Numbered from the stretch's first letter, positions 33,756 through 43,917 are shown. The stretch is 47,234 nt of DNA from Lishizhenia tianjinensis (GCA_945902115.1 CAMDLY010000016.1:1-47234), one strand, 5' to 3'. Numbers and translations: made by a program. Notes: generated from the sequence alone by a model not told the origin.

Positions 33756-34738
33756 TAAAATTTTGCTAATTCTCCCTTGAGGTAATCGATGATTTCGATA
33801 TCAATAATATCTGCGCCATTCATTTCACACAAATAAAAAGAGGCCCAATCCACTACATGTGTTAAATACAAGGAACGTTCAATAAAAGAGGCTCCTTTTG
33901 CTGTCAAGGTGAAAGAGGTCCCACATTTATTTTCAACAGCCTTTTGGGTAATTTCAAATCGTTTACTATTCCTTGGATGTTGATCTGCAGTAACGAAAAA
34001 TACAGGAGCAAATCGTTTGTCTCCACCAGTCCAACCGACTAATTCATTGTGGTTCATCTCCGGAATTACATGGTGCCAGCACAAATATTTTGAATTCTCG
34101 TTGAACTGTTGCCTTGCCCTAACCGCAACGGCTTCGTATTTTGTTTCTGCGTATAAGATGCCAACTTTCTGGTATAAGTGTTCGGCTAAGGATTTACCAA
34201 TTTCATGAATTGAAGCTATTTTACTATTTAACAAGCCCACAGCAGATTTCATGTCTTCTAAGGACTTTCTTTCAATTAATCCATGAACCGATAAAATATG
34301 TAATAATTGTACAAGTGAAAAAGCCAAGGCGCTTCTTGGTGGATTTCCTCCTGGAACTAATATACAGTCGTAATCATTTTCTTGACAGAAAACAGAAAGT
34401 TGACCACCACTGGTAATACCTACGATATGCGAACCTCTTTTTTTTGCTTCCAACATGGAAAGCGTTGTTTCTTCTGTATTTCCTGAATAAGACGATCCGA
34501 TCACCAAAGAATGCTCGTCGACAAATGCAGGAAGGGTATATTCGTTGAGGCAAACCACAGGAACGTTGATTTCATCTTGTATCCAATTTGCCACGATTTT
34601 AGCACCAATTCCCGATCCTCCAAGGCCGCAAAGAACTACATTTTTAAAACTTTTGTTTGCTGTTCTGATATTACTTTTTGATGCGATTTCTAGAGCATCT
34701 AAAATATTTTGAGGGAAGGCTACAATTAATGATTTCAT
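33755..34738 (-). CDS. Bifunctional phosphoglucose/phosphomannose isomerase (SIS domain)
   Basis: This 327-residue cytoplasmic isomerase has tandem SIS folds. The first shows VVLCGLGGSGIGAKI and the phosphosugar-binding SSYSGNTEETTLSM. GGNPPRSALAFSL and PEMNHNELVGW follow and are typical of the archaeal and Bacteroidota PGI/PMI branch rather than classic Pgi. It interconverts glucose-6-P or mannose-6-P with fructose-6-P. The length is normal. It precedes lipB by overlap and follows the carboxylase gene by 26 bp. Confidence 0.9.
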   Translation of the reverse strand: MKSLIVAFPQNILDALEIASKSNIRTANKSFKNVVLCGLGGSGIGAKIVANWIQDEINVPVVCLNEYTLPAFVDEHSLVIGSSYSGNTEETTLSMLEAKKRGSHIVGITSGGQLSVFCQENDYDCILVPGGNPPRSALAFSLVQLLHILSVHGLIERKSLEDMKSAVGLLNSKIASIHEIGKSLAEHLYQKVGILYAETKYEAVAVRARQQFNENSKYLCWHHVIPEMNHNELVGWTGGDKRFAPVFFVTADQHPRNSKRFEITQKAVENKCGTSFTLTAKGASFIERSLYLTHVVDWASFYLCEMNGADIIDIEIIDYLKGELAKF

Positions 34739-34764
34739 AAGTATTTATAATTATAATTTAATAT

Positions 34765-36306
34765 TTACAGAGGGATATTCCCATGTTTCTTTTTAGGCAA
34801 TGTTTCTGCCTTGTTTTCAAGCATTTGGAAACCAGCAATGACTTTGCGCCTGGTTTCTGAAGGTAAAATAACATCGTCAACGATTCCTCTTTCTGCGGCA
34901 CGATAGGGGTTAGCAAATGTCTCGGCGTACTCAGCTTCTTTTTCTAACCATTTTGCTTGTGGGTCTTGTGCTGCCGCAATTTCTCTTTTGAAGATAATTT
35001 CCGCCGCGCCTTTTGCTCCCATTACTGCAATTTCTGCCGTCGGCCAGGCAAAGTTTAAATCTGCACCAATGCTTTTTGAGTTCATCACGTCGAAGGCTCC
35101 ACCGTATGCCTTTCTTGTGATAACCGTAATTCTTGGAACGGTGGCTTCTGAGAACGCATACAATAATTTTGCACCATGAGTTATAATCCCTCTCCATTCT
35201 TGGTCTGTTCCAGGCAGGAATCCAGGGACATCTTCAAATACCAATAAAGGAATATTGAAAGCGTCACAGAAACGCACAAAACGCGCTCCTTTTCGAGAGG
35301 CATCAATGTCTAATACCCCCGCGAGTGCTGCTGGTTGATTTGCCACGACACCAATAGTTTTTCCTTCGATGCGCGCGAAACCTACGACAATGTTTTTAGC
35401 AAAGTCGGCTTGTACTTCACGGAATGACTTGTCGTCAATGACACAGTCTATTACTTTTCGAATGTCGTAAGGAACATTGGAGTTTTCTGGAAGGATTTTT
35501 CCTATGAGGGTTTCTTTCGTTGCATTGTAGGTATATTGACTTGGCTCGGGCGCAAGTTCATAGGCGTTTTGCGGAAGGTAGGTCATGAGGTCTCTAACTT
35601 GCTTCAAGCACTCTACGTCATTTGCGGAAGTAAAGTGGTTTACACCAGATTTTTCAGCATGTGTTTTTGCCCCACCTAAATCTTCGGATGTTACTTCTTC
35701 ATGGGTAACAGTTTTTACCACGTTGGGACCAGTCACAAACATGTAGGAAGTTTCCTCCACCATGAAAATAAAATCTGTTAACGCTGGCGAGTAAACAGCT
35801 CCCCCAGCACAAGGCCCCATGATGACAGACAATTGTGGAATAACACCTGAGGCGCGCGTGTTTCGGTAAAAAATATCTGCGTATCCTGCCAACGAAACAA
35901 CGCCTTCTTGTATGCGTGCCCCACCAGAATCATTTAAACCAATGACAGGAGCCCCATTTTTCATAGCAAGATCCATGATGCGGCATATTTTAGCGGCGTG
36001 TGTTTCCGATAGTGATCCACCGAGAACTGTAAAATCTTGCGAAAATACGTAAACTAAGCGGCCATGAATTTTACCATAACCAGTAACTACGCCATCTCCC
36101 GGAAAGTGTTGTTTATCCAGACCGAAACTCGTTGCTCTATGTTCAACGAATGCGCCAATTTCCTCAAAGCTGCCTTCATCGAGCAACATGGTAACGCGCT
36201 CGTGGGCACTTAATTTTCCTTGTTGATGTTGCTTGGCAATTCGCTCTGTTCCGCCACCTAATTTTGCAGCTTTTCGTCTATTCAGTAGATCTTGGTTTTT
36301 GTCCAT
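34765..36306 (-). CDS. Acyl-CoA carboxylase beta subunit (carboxyltransferase)
   Basis: The 513-residue protein is a propionyl/acetyl-CoA carboxylase beta chain, transferring carboxyl from biotin to acyl-CoA. Motifs include the N-terminal [20 protein letters not shown] and [15 protein letters not shown], the oxyanion-hole glycines in [10 protein letters not shown] and [14 protein letters not shown], and later [16 protein letters not shown] and [12 protein letters not shown]. Length matches PccB/AccD-type enzymes. The biotinylated alpha subunit is not in this window. A TATTTTTG box lies 17 nt upstream of the ATG, so it probably starts its own transcript into the isomerase-lipB run. Confidence 0.94.
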   Translation of the reverse strand: MDKNQDLLNRRKAAKLGGGTERIAKQHQQGKLSAHERVTMLLDEGSFEEIGAFVEHRATSFGLDKQHFPGDGVVTGYGKIHGRLVYVFSQDFTVLGGSLSETHAAKICRIMDLAMKNGAPVIGLNDSGGARIQEGVVSLAGYADIFYRNTRASGVIPQLSVIMGPCAGGAVYSPALTDFIFMVEETSYMFVTGPNVVKTVTHEEVTSEDLGGAKTHAEKSGVNHFTSANDVECLKQVRDLMTYLPQNAYELAPEPSQYTYNATKETLIGKILPENSNVPYDIRKVIDCVIDDKSFREVQADFAKNIVVGFARIEGKTIGVVANQPAALAGVLDIDASRKGARFVRFCDAFNIPLLVFEDVPGFLPGTDQEWRGIITHGAKLLYAFSEATVPRITVITRKAYGGAFDVMNSKSIGADLNFAWPTAEIAVMGAKGAAEIIFKREIAAAQDPQAKWLEKEAEYAETFANPYRAAERGIVDDVILPSETRRKVIAGFQMLENKAETLPKKKHGNIPL

Positions 36307-36323
36307 GTGTGCGATATTCTATA

Positions 36324-36331
36324 CAAAAATA
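36324..36331 (-). promoter_or_regulatory. -7 box upstream of the acyl-CoA carboxylase gene
   Basis: TATTTTTG on the minus strand is a perfect TAnnTTTG, 17 nt before the ATG. It lies in the 69-bp gap after the upstream membrane-protein gene. A -33 element is not clear. Confidence 0.45.
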
Positions 36332-36375
36332 GTCAGATTCGTGGGCTATAAAAGGAAAAGGAGGGGTAATTTTCT

Positions 36376-36948
36376 TTATTTCAATTTCGGAAAGAAGATG
36401 AGCAGTAACAAAAAACTTAAAAACCCAATAGTAAGCGCATATTCTGGGATGGTGATAAAAACCAGTAAACTGTTAGCAACAGCAAAAAAGCCCATACGCA
36501 AATAGGCATTTAATTGCTGCTTTTGTAAAATAGCTACCCGATACGCATGTGGTGTATTGAGTTTTTCCTCTTGCTTGATGCGCATCCACTCGTTTAAGAC
36601 GAGTAGCGGCAACAATAACCACCCTTGTTGAAAGCCAATTTCCTCGTACGTCCAAAATGCCGTAATTTCCTGCCAAAATTCAATCGAGGGCTTTTGTAAA
36701 TATACACAGCAATGAATGATTACGAGCTCCACGCATAACCATATCACCGCACCCAAAAAATATCGGGAAGAAGTGCTTCTCTTCACCTGAAGGTACTTTA
36801 GTCGCAGTGGGAGAAAAGCTACTCTTGCAAACTGATCCAACAGAAAAAAAAGTAGGATAAAATACAAGCCCCAGTCCCAGAACAAAAACCCGAGGAGGGG
36901 TAATAAAATATCTCCTAAGATATTACTTATTATCTCTGATTTTCTCAT
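36376..36948 (-). CDS. Integral membrane protein, function unknown
   Basis: The 190-residue protein has about five hydrophobic segments (around residues 10-40, 62-86, 105-120, 147-165 and 168-186) joined by short basic loops (RLKYLQVKRSTSSRYF, RIKQEEKLNTPHAYR). No motif is recognised. The start overlaps the stop of the TPR lipoprotein gene by 4 nt, so the two are likely co-expressed. Confidence 0.75.
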   Translation of the reverse strand: MRKSEIISNILGDILLPLLGFLFWDWGLYFILLFFLLDQFARVAFLPLRLKYLQVKRSTSSRYFLGAVIWLCVELVIIHCCVYLQKPSIEFWQEITAFWTYEEIGFQQGWLLLPLLVLNEWMRIKQEEKLNTPHAYRVAILQKQQLNAYLRMGFFAVANSLLVFITIPEYALTIGFLSFLLLLIFFPKLK

Positions 36949-37991
36949 TTTACGGTTCGCAGAGTTTTACCTTTTAGTTCCTTTACCCGTTGTTTCGTTG
37001 GCGCAAAATCCGGATTGATTTTTAATGCCTTCGCGTACGTAAACAAGGCGTTGGTAGGGTCGTTTAATTGTTCGTACAACAACCCTTTATTATGCAATGA
37101 CTCTGCGTGGTTGGGTTGGTATTTCAACGCAAGGTCGTAGTAGTAAAAAGCGCTATCCGTGTCATCATATGAGAATTGTTTCAAACTCCCTAGGTGAAAA
37201 TACGCTAGAAAATAACTCTTATCAGCCGCAGCCATTTCGCGGTAATATTTCATCGCTTCAGGTTCTTTACTAAATTTTTCATACGCATATGCCAAAGGAT
37301 AAATCAAATCAGGGTCTTTAGGGTTTAAATTGTAAGCGGAAGTGTAATATTCTATGCATTTGGGGTCTTTTTTCCACTCGTAGTAGGAACCAATGTAAAA
37401 ATAGCCCTCTAAATATTTGGGATCAAGTGATATAGCTGTTTCATACGAGGACAGCATCATGGTATAGTTCTCCAACATGCGATATATACTACCTTTTAAT
37501 ACGTAGGCATCACGGTATTTAGGATTAATTCGCAAGGCTTTATTGATATATTTGAAAGCTTCCTCCACGTTTTGGTCAATTCCGTAGTGATTAGCCATTC
37601 CCACGATTGCTTCCACGTTAGTCGAGTCCTTCACCAAAACGGATTGAAAAATCCGTTTTGAATTAATCTTATCGGCAGCAATTTTGTGCGGGCTATTTAA
37701 TAATGCTTTTGCATACAAGAGGCGAACGGCTACGCGAGTACTATCTAATTTGAATGCTCTTGCCGCGTCCTCTATAAAGGGATCGTAACCGTTTGCCCCG
37801 AAGACATTCGCCAAGCGCATATTTGCCCGCTTTATCACCAAGTCTACAGAGTCAGGGTAGCGTTTTAGCAAACTGTCCAATTCCCCCGAAGTTAATTGAT
37901 CGATGGGTTTTTTATTGGATTTTTGAGCCTCTTCTTTCGTTGAGCAGGCTATCATTAGCAGGGGAAATAGCAATAGAAATAAAATTCTCAT
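36945..37991 (-). CDS. TPR-repeat lipoprotein
   Basis: The 348-residue protein has a lipoprotein signal (MRILFLLLFPLLMIACSTKE, lipobox LMIAC with Cys16). About seven tetratricopeptide repeats follow through most of the length (VEAIVGMANHYGIDQNVEEA, YRDAYVLKGSIYRMLENYTM, AESLHNKGLLYEQLNDPTNA). It is probably an envelope-anchored scaffold. It starts the minus-strand run toward the acyl-CoA carboxylase and is divergent from the small CxxC protein gene. Confidence 0.88.
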   Translation of the reverse strand: MRILFLLLFPLLMIACSTKEEAQKSNKKPIDQLTSGELDSLLKRYPDSVDLVIKRANMRLANVFGANGYDPFIEDAARAFKLDSTRVAVRLLYAKALLNSPHKIAADKINSKRIFQSVLVKDSTNVEAIVGMANHYGIDQNVEEAFKYINKALRINPKYRDAYVLKGSIYRMLENYTMMLSSYETAISLDPKYLEGYFYIGSYYEWKKDPKCIEYYTSAYNLNPKDPDLIYPLAYAYEKFSKEPEAMKYYREMAAADKSYFLAYFHLGSLKQFSYDDTDSAFYYYDLALKYQPNHAESLHNKGLLYEQLNDPTNALFTYAKALKINPDFAPTKQRVKELKGKTLRTVK

Positions 37992-38008
37992 GATACGAAA
38001 TTAGTTAT

Positions 38009-38040
38009 TTTGCTTTGCTTGATGTTATTCTTTAATTTTG
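38009..38040 (+). promoter_or_regulatory. Promoter for the small CxxC membrane protein
   Basis: TTTG (38009-38012), a 20-nt spacer and a perfect TAATTTTG (38033-38040) match the Bacteroidota -33/-7 consensus, with a 17-nt leader to the ATG at 38058. Confidence 0.6.
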
Positions 38041-38057
38041 TAACGTAAAAAAACACT

Positions 38058-38303
38058 ATGAAGCATAAAATCTTATTTTTCGTTATCTCCATTTTTTTGT
38101 CTGGGCAACGCCTGTATGCTCAAGGGTGCTCCCAATGTAAGTTATTGGCAGAGCAAGGAGCCGAAGCGGATGAAAACTCCTTTGGAACGAATATAAATTC
38201 AGGGATTTTGTACCTAATGCTGATTCCTTACTTAATCTTAATGTTTTTGTTTAGAAAGCAGATTTATCGTTTTTTTAAGCATATACTTAAGCCAAGCAAT
38301 TAA
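38058..38303 (+). CDS. Small CxxC membrane protein, function unknown
   Basis: The 81-residue protein has a signal peptide (MKHKILFFVISIFLSGQRLYA), a short periplasmic stretch with GCSQCKLLAEQG, one membrane helix (~50-66, GILYLMLIPYLILMFLF) and a basic tail. Similar small proteins with a CxxC pair, an acidic/Ser-rich spacer and 'N-x-G-I-L-Y-L-x-x-x-P-Y' before one helix occur across Bacteroidota, from memory. The cysteines suggest redox or metal handling but no function is known to me. It has a good promoter, and its TAA stop overlaps the convergent barrel gene's stop at TTAA. Confidence 0.8.
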   Translation: MKHKILFFVISIFLSGQRLYAQGCSQCKLLAEQGAEADENSFGTNINSGILYLMLIPYLILMFLFRKQIYRFFKHILKPSN

Positions 38304-40048
38304 AAACGCGCGGTAATTCCCCCAATAACTTGAAACCCTTGCACAGGGTAATTGAAATACCTGTTATATCTTACTGTGGCTACATTGTTGAATTGTAAAA
38401 AAGCAGAGATTCTTGAATTATAGCGATACTCTGCATTCAAGTTGAAATCAAGTACTGGTTTTAGAGACAAGGCATATTGTCCATCCATCAGGGTCACATC
38501 TGCCAAAGTACTGTCGTAAACCAGTGTTTTCCTTCCGAATTCTAAGTCACTATCCAATTGAAAATAGAACTTTTTATAGAGGTTGTAGTTTCCACGCAAC
38601 ACAAATTGAAGTTGTGGTAAGTTCCATGCGTATGCATTGTTGTTGGTTTGGTAGGAGTAAAAACGCCCAATTCCGTCAATCTTTAGTTTTTCATCTAGCT
38701 GATAAGATAATGACCCCTCAATTTTCATGACACTTACGGTATCGTAAACTATCTTAAAGGTATTTATTTTCAAGGAATCATTCACGAAAAGCCCCATGCC
38801 TATATGCCTACCGAAGCTTGCCATCGCATTGAAGCTGATGCGTTTACTTAGCGTGCCCTTAATACCTCCGTAAAAGGTGAAAAGGTTATTTTCATTGCGC
38901 AAAGAGTCTTGCACGATTTGAATGAATGGGTTAATTTCTGAAAATCTTCTGAATGAGTTTTGTTTCAATTCACCATTTATTCCAACATAAGGAATAAAAA
39001 TATCATTAAACATAGAGTATTTTACCTCCACTTTAGGATACAAATACGGACGGGTTTTGGAGTAAATATCTAAGGTAAGTTTAGCGCCCACCTCTACTTT
39101 CAACCGATTGTTGAACATTTGAGTTAACACCCCTGGTGAAAAGTCTATGATAGTGTTATTCGTGACCAATCCCGAGTCAAGGGACGAAAGGGCTGAGTCG
39201 GCGATGCCATGTCTAAAACCGTTGAAACGAATCCCTAAATCGCCATAAAATGTTTCGTGCTGGTAGCGATACCAACCTGAAAAATTGATACCAAAACTAT
39301 GTTCTCGATTGTTCCATTTAGTCAATGAATCTGCTTTGAAAGGTTTCGTAAAAAAGTAGTTGTATTTGGTGTTGATAGCATAGTTAAAGGCTGCGGAATC
39401 CCCCTGTAACCCTTCAAAGGTAAGCTCACCACCTACCGATTGAAAGCGTTGTTTGGTGACCGAATCTGCTTGATTTAGTAAAGTGTCTATCGTTTTGCGT
39501 GCTCCATAATAGCGGAAGCCGTCATTTCTATAGTTAAATTTACTTTTAAGTTTATAGTTGTCCTCTAAGATGTTTCCAAATAATGTTAGATTGGTTCGAT
39601 CAAAGTCGGCGTTGAGGTAATCTACATCTTGTTTAGTGATCTTCGTATTGAATGCGCTGAGGTGTTGCGTGTGCAAGCCATAATGGAATCCTCTTGAACG
39701 GGTAGAGTTGAAATATAATTCTCCTAAGGGCATAAGAGCTGTTCCTATACCTATTCGTGTGTAAAAGGGGTATAGTTTTTTGAGTTTTTCAGAGGAGGTT
39801 TCGATAGTCGCCGCCTGAATCGTGTCTAGTTTGATATACGTAGGTGCCTGAAAATACATCATGGGATATGAGGGAACAGGAGAGCTTTGGATGGAATCTA
39901 AAATTTTTGGTTCATCCAATAGTCGAATGGCGGGTTCTATTTCTCGCTGGCCTTTTCCGATAACGGTTATCTGATCTGGCTGTGCCCAAGAAGTAGACAC
40001 CCAAAAAAGACATAGACAATATAGAATTTTGTTAATCATTGATTTCAA
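38300..40048 (-). CDS. TonB-receptor-like outer-membrane beta-barrel protein
   Basis: The 582-residue protein has a signal peptide (MINKILYCLCLFWVSTSWAQ from Met4 at 40039; Met1 at 40048 is also possible). After a ~60-residue lead it is continuous beta-strand-rich sequence with aromatic girdles (RFQSVGGELTFEGLQG, FGINFSGWYRYQHETFYGDL, KFYFQLDSDLEFG), ending in GGITARF with a terminal Phe. It resembles the barrel part of TonB-dependent receptors but I see no plug domain or TonB box. Its start overlaps the end of the 1021-residue TPR gene, so the two are probably partners in the outer membrane and periplasm. Confidence 0.75.
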   Translation of the reverse strand: MKSMINKILYCLCLFWVSTSWAQPDQITVIGKGQREIEPAIRLLDEPKILDSIQSSPVPSYPMMYFQAPTYIKLDTIQAATIETSSEKLKKLYPFYTRIGIGTALMPLGELYFNSTRSRGFHYGLHTQHLSAFNTKITKQDVDYLNADFDRTNLTLFGNILEDNYKLKSKFNYRNDGFRYYGARKTIDTLLNQADSVTKQRFQSVGGELTFEGLQGDSAAFNYAINTKYNYFFTKPFKADSLTKWNNREHSFGINFSGWYRYQHETFYGDLGIRFNGFRHGIADSALSSLDSGLVTNNTIIDFSPGVLTQMFNNRLKVEVGAKLTLDIYSKTRPYLYPKVEVKYSMFNDIFIPYVGINGELKQNSFRRFSEINPFIQIVQDSLRNENNLFTFYGGIKGTLSKRISFNAMASFGRHIGMGLFVNDSLKINTFKIVYDTVSVMKIEGSLSYQLDEKLKIDGIGRFYSYQTNNNAYAWNLPQLQFVLRGNYNLYKKFYFQLDSDLEFGRKTLVYDSTLADVTLMDGQYALSLKPVLDFNLNAEYRYNSRISAFLQFNNVATVRYNRYFNYPVQGFQVIGGITARF

Positions 40049-43000
40049 TTCTTTTTTCGTTTTCTTCCTCTTCTCTCACCTGCGGGGTTTTCAGCTGCAT
40101 TAATTCATCCCAAAGTTCGTTGGCTTCTGATATAATTCCGTCAGTTTCATTGGGATAATGTTCGATAACAGATTTCAAGGTTGTTTCTGCTTGGAAGAGT
40201 TCGTCATTAATTATTTGAATACGCACTTGTAACAAGAGCCCCTTTGCCACCCAAAAGTTGTAACTCGGCTTCATTTTCAAGAGTGCTTTGATTTCAACAT
40301 CTGCCTGTGGGTATTGTGCCTGCTTATAATACATTTCAGCGAGTGTAAATTTCGCCTCAGATCCCATGGCGGATGTTGTGTTTTTTACGAGCCATTCCAA
40401 GGATGGTTTTGCTAACTCATATTTTGAAAGTCTGTAATTGGATATGCCTTTCGCATATTCAGCCTCAGTACGTTGCTGATTGTTGATGCTAGTTGTTTCA
40501 AGCACCGCCTTCGACGCCAAGGCAGCTTTTTCAAAATTATCTGTCAAGAAAGAACAGCGCATAAGGCCAATTTTCGCATTTAAAATTTCTGATGGCTTAG
40601 AAGCAATCTGGTCTAATTTTTCGTAGTATTTCAGCCCTTTGGTATATTCCTTCATACCGTAGTAATAGTTGGCAGTTCTCCACGCGGCAACTTCAGAAAA
40701 TTCGGTGGTTGGGGTTTCTAAAAATAGCTCGAAGTATCCAACAGCCCTCGTTGTATCCTTGGTTTTGTAAAGACAATTACCGATGAAAAAATAACTTTCA
40801 TTGGCAAATCGACCTCCAGGGAACTTTTTTAAATAAGCCTCGAACTTTGGAATGGCATCTTCATAGAAGTTAGACTTGTATGCTTCAATAGCAGGTGTGT
40901 AGTAGATATTTTCTTTTTCGTCTGCAGATATATTAGCGCATGGGTACTTATCCGCTATTTCGCTTGCTTCTTCGACCTTGTTTTGAGAGGTATATACTTC
41001 CACCAACCCATTTACCGCATTGGCGCAAACGTCGCGTTGCTTAGCATAGTCGTTGAGGATTTGTAAGAATTCAGTTTCCGCGCTTTTGTAATTTCCTTCT
41101 TTGAAGTAAATATCTGCAATAGCCAATTTTACATCAACCACGAATTGATTGTTAGGATAGTCATAGATAAACTCTTTAAAAGTTTTAAGCGCATTTTGAT
41201 ATTCTTTAATTGACATATAAGACCAACCCAAATCGTACCTCCCTCGCATTAAATATTTTGAGGAGCCATAACCCTTTATTAATTTATTTAACACATCGAT
41301 TTTTTCAGCAACCTGCCCATTATAGCCATAGGCTTTTGAGACGTAATAAAGTGCTTTATCGTTGAAGTCGGTATTCATTTTGAATGCATCATTGTAAAAT
41401 TGAATAGCCAACAAATTATCGTCTTTTTGTTCTCTAACGTAATAGCAGTCAGCGACTCTAAAATAAGCGTCAATTTTTTTAGACTCCTCTTTAGGATTGT
41501 TTTGTAGGAATATTCTAAACGATTCTATGGCCTTATCCAAGTCATTTTTCTTTAAATAACCATAGCCAATGTTGTAATAGGCATCAGTTTTTTCTGGTAA
41601 TGCATTGGAAGCAGGAGAGCCCAAAAAATCTCTGTAAGAAGAAATGGCTAAATCTGTTTTTCCCTCTCTTAATAGGGCATCGGCAGACCAGTACTTGGCC
41701 AGTGCAACCATCTGCGGATCGATTGGATATTTATCCACCAATTTGAAGGTTTTCACCGCCTCAGAGAATTGTTGTTTTTCGAATAAATCCACGCCATAAT
41801 TGTAGGCAACCGTTTGGTAGACTTTTTTCAACTTGACATCCATACTCGGTAGTCTCGAAATGGATTCCAATGCTTTGGCAAAATTCGAGGTGTTTGTATA
41901 AACGTTTACGAGGTATTGATAAACATCCTTTTTACGACTAGAGTTTGGGTATTGGCTTAGAAAATCTTCGAAGGCCCTGACTGATTCGTCGTACGGATTA
42001 ATATCTACTTTAAAGGAAATCACAGCAAAATTATAGAGGGCATCTTCTTTTAAGTCGGGAAGGTAATTCATTTGTGCGGCTCTCTCAAAAGCCGATCTTG
42101 CAGGGAGCAATTTATTTTGATTGAGGTAACATTCACCAATTTGATAAAAGGCGATTTGAGTAATACTGTCTTTGATTCGCGAAACTTTGTCAAATTGTTT
42201 AATCGCTTTTTCGTATTGCTGCGTTTTGTAGTAGGCATAACCTAATTCATATGAGTCGCTTCGTCCTGGTTTACCATTTTTTGCAAAATTTTCCAAATGA
42301 GGAATAGCTTTTTCGTATTCACCAGTTTTATAAAAGGCATTACCGATAATATGATTCACATCAGCTTCGTTGTCAACGTAGGAACATTTAATGATACTTG
42401 GTGACATTTTTATCACCTCTTCATATTGTCCTTGTTTCTGATAAATTTGCGCGATGTAATAAGGTGCGACCCCACAAAAAGTAGAGTCGTTTTGCAGTTT
42501 CAAAAATCCTTCTAGGGCCAATTGATTTGCATTTTTTAAGTAACTCAAGTGGGAAAAGAAATATAAACTAGGCATGGCATATGGCCCAGAGCCATCTTTA
42601 CAATCACGGAAAGCGCTGTAGGCAATTTCGTTGTCTAAGTTTTGAAGTGCGGCATAGCCTAATTTAAACAATAGTTCTTCTCTATCGTCTTTTTCCACTT
42701 CTCGTACAGGAACCTGTTGTAACCATTCTTGCGCTTTTTCAAAATCTTCTTTTTGAAAGTAGTATTTTCCTATTCTTAGATTGATGTCAAAAACATATAT
42801 ATTTTCTGGGTATTTTCTATTGAATTGTTCTAACAATAAAATAGCATCAGTATTGAATAATTCTAAGGCAGAGATTCCTTCGTAGTAGTGGGCCTTCACT
42901 ACCATTGGGTCGGTATCATTTTTTATTCTGTCAATAAACGTTCTAAAGACTTCTCGCGCAGCTGCATATTGAGCTTTATTAAATAGATCCTCTGCTGTAA

Positions 43001-43097
43001 AATAAACGGCGTATTCAGATGTATACTTGTTACTCTGCTGAGAAAAGGTACTATTCCCTATTACACAGAGCAGTAAGAAGAGCAAAAACTTATTCAT
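40032..43097 (-). CDS. Large periplasmic TPR-repeat protein
   Basis: The 1021-residue protein has a signal peptide (MNKFLLFLLLCVIGNSTFSQ). Tetratricopeptide repeats span essentially the whole mature chain, probably more than twenty (YEKAIPHLENFAKNGKPGRS, AYYNIGYGYLKKNDLDKAIE, NESYFFIGNCLYKTKDTTRA). It looks like a helical scaffold of the YbgF/BamD-like type with far more repeats. It is divergent from ftsE and overlaps the downstream barrel gene by 8-17 nt, suggesting a two-protein envelope assembly. A plausible promoter lies at 43104-43132. Confidence 0.88.
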   Translation of the reverse strand: MNKFLLFLLLCVIGNSTFSQQSNKYTSEYAVYFTAEDLFNKAQYAAAREVFRTFIDRIKNDTDPMVVKAHYYEGISALELFNTDAILLLEQFNRKYPENIYVFDINLRIGKYYFQKEDFEKAQEWLQQVPVREVEKDDREELLFKLGYAALQNLDNEIAYSAFRDCKDGSGPYAMPSLYFFSHLSYLKNANQLALEGFLKLQNDSTFCGVAPYYIAQIYQKQGQYEEVIKMSPSIIKCSYVDNEADVNHIIGNAFYKTGEYEKAIPHLENFAKNGKPGRSDSYELGYAYYKTQQYEKAIKQFDKVSRIKDSITQIAFYQIGECYLNQNKLLPARSAFERAAQMNYLPDLKEDALYNFAVISFKVDINPYDESVRAFEDFLSQYPNSSRKKDVYQYLVNVYTNTSNFAKALESISRLPSMDVKLKKVYQTVAYNYGVDLFEKQQFSEAVKTFKLVDKYPIDPQMVALAKYWSADALLREGKTDLAISSYRDFLGSPASNALPEKTDAYYNIGYGYLKKNDLDKAIESFRIFLQNNPKEESKKIDAYFRVADCYYVREQKDDNLLAIQFYNDAFKMNTDFNDKALYYVSKAYGYNGQVAEKIDVLNKLIKGYGSSKYLMRGRYDLGWSYMSIKEYQNALKTFKEFIYDYPNNQFVVDVKLAIADIYFKEGNYKSAETEFLQILNDYAKQRDVCANAVNGLVEVYTSQNKVEEASEIADKYPCANISADEKENIYYTPAIEAYKSNFYEDAIPKFEAYLKKFPGGRFANESYFFIGNCLYKTKDTTRAVGYFELFLETPTTEFSEVAAWRTANYYYGMKEYTKGLKYYEKLDQIASKPSEILNAKIGLMRCSFLTDNFEKAALASKAVLETTSINNQQRTEAEYAKGISNYRLSKYELAKPSLEWLVKNTTSAMGSEAKFTLAEMYYKQAQYPQADVEIKALLKMKPSYNFWVAKGLLLQVRIQIINDELFQAETTLKSVIEHYPNETDGIISEANELWDELMQLKTPQVREEEENEKRIEIND

Positions 43098-43103
43098 CGG
43101 TTG

Positions 43104-43132
43104 TAAAATTATAATCGAAGCAGTAGTTTCAA
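43104..43132 (-). promoter_or_regulatory. Putative promoter of the large TPR gene
   Basis: On the minus strand TTG (43130-43132), an 18-nt spacer and TAATTTTA (43104-43111, one mismatch to TAnnTTTG) precede the ATG at 43097 by 6 nt. Confidence 0.35.
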
Positions 43133-43239
43133 GTATTTCCGCATAAAAGTTTTAAACCTGAAATTGTTAAGATAAAAATGAAGAAAGTTTAATAGGTTTC
43201 ATTCCATTGAGCAAATTTGTATAAATTAAAACGTTACCT

Positions 43240-43917
43240 GTGCCAAAAGTTATTTCAATTGCTAATGCTCAAATAAAACAACAAGGAAAGCTTGTGTTGA
43301 AAGACGTCTACCTAGACTTGGAGGAAAATGATTTCGTATACCTTATTGGAAGAACCGGAAGCGGAAAAAGCAGTTTGATGAAAACTTTATATGCCGAGCT
43401 GCCATTAATAGAGGGTGATGCTGTTGTAGCAGGTTTTAACTTGAAGCGCTTAAAGCGCAAGGAAATCCCCTTTTTACGAAGGAAAATAGGTATAATATTT
43501 CAAGATTTTCAGTTATTGATGGACAGGAGTGTCATACAAAACTTATATTTTGTTTTAAAAGCAACAGGTTGGAATAAAAAAGAGGAGATTCACAAAAGAG
43601 CCTTAAGTTGTTTGCAACTTGCGGGTATCGAACACAAAGCAAATGATTTTCCTCATACTCTTTCTGGAGGAGAGCAGCAACGTGTATCTATTGCGCGTGC
43701 TTTATTAAATGAACCGGAACTTATTTTGGCAGATGAACCAACAGGAAATTTGGATCCTGAAACCTCTGTTGAAATAATGCAATTACTTGTAGCGGTGGCT
43801 AGGGAACAAAAAACAGCGGTGTTGATGGCAACGCATGACATGGAGGTAGTACGCAAATTTCCAGGTAAAACTCTCCGCGTAGAAGACGCGGAAATCAGAG
43901 AGTCACGCATGGTGTAA
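43240..43917 (+). CDS. ftsE: FtsE-like ABC transporter ATP-binding protein
   Basis: The 225-residue ATPase starts with GTG. Walker A is GRTGSGKSS at 37-45, the signature is LSGGEQQRVSIARAL near 137, and Walker B is LILADEPTGNLDP. The context VYLIGRTGSGKSSLMKTLYA and FQDFQLLMDRSVIQNLYFVL is characteristic of FtsE, which with FtsX controls septal peptidoglycan hydrolysis. FtsX is not adjacent here, which I believe is not rare in Bacteroidota. LolD/MacB-type ATPases are related alternatives. The next gene starts 29 bp later. Confidence 0.82.
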   Translation: MPKVISIANAQIKQQGKLVLKDVYLDLEENDFVYLIGRTGSGKSSLMKTLYAELPLIEGDAVVAGFNLKRLKRKEIPFLRRKIGIIFQDFQLLMDRSVIQNLYFVLKATGWNKKEEIHKRALSCLQLAGIEHKANDFPHTLSGGEQQRVSIARALLNEPELILADEPTGNLDPETSVEIMQLLVAVAREQKTAVLMATHDMEVVRKFPGKTLRVEDAEIRESRMV

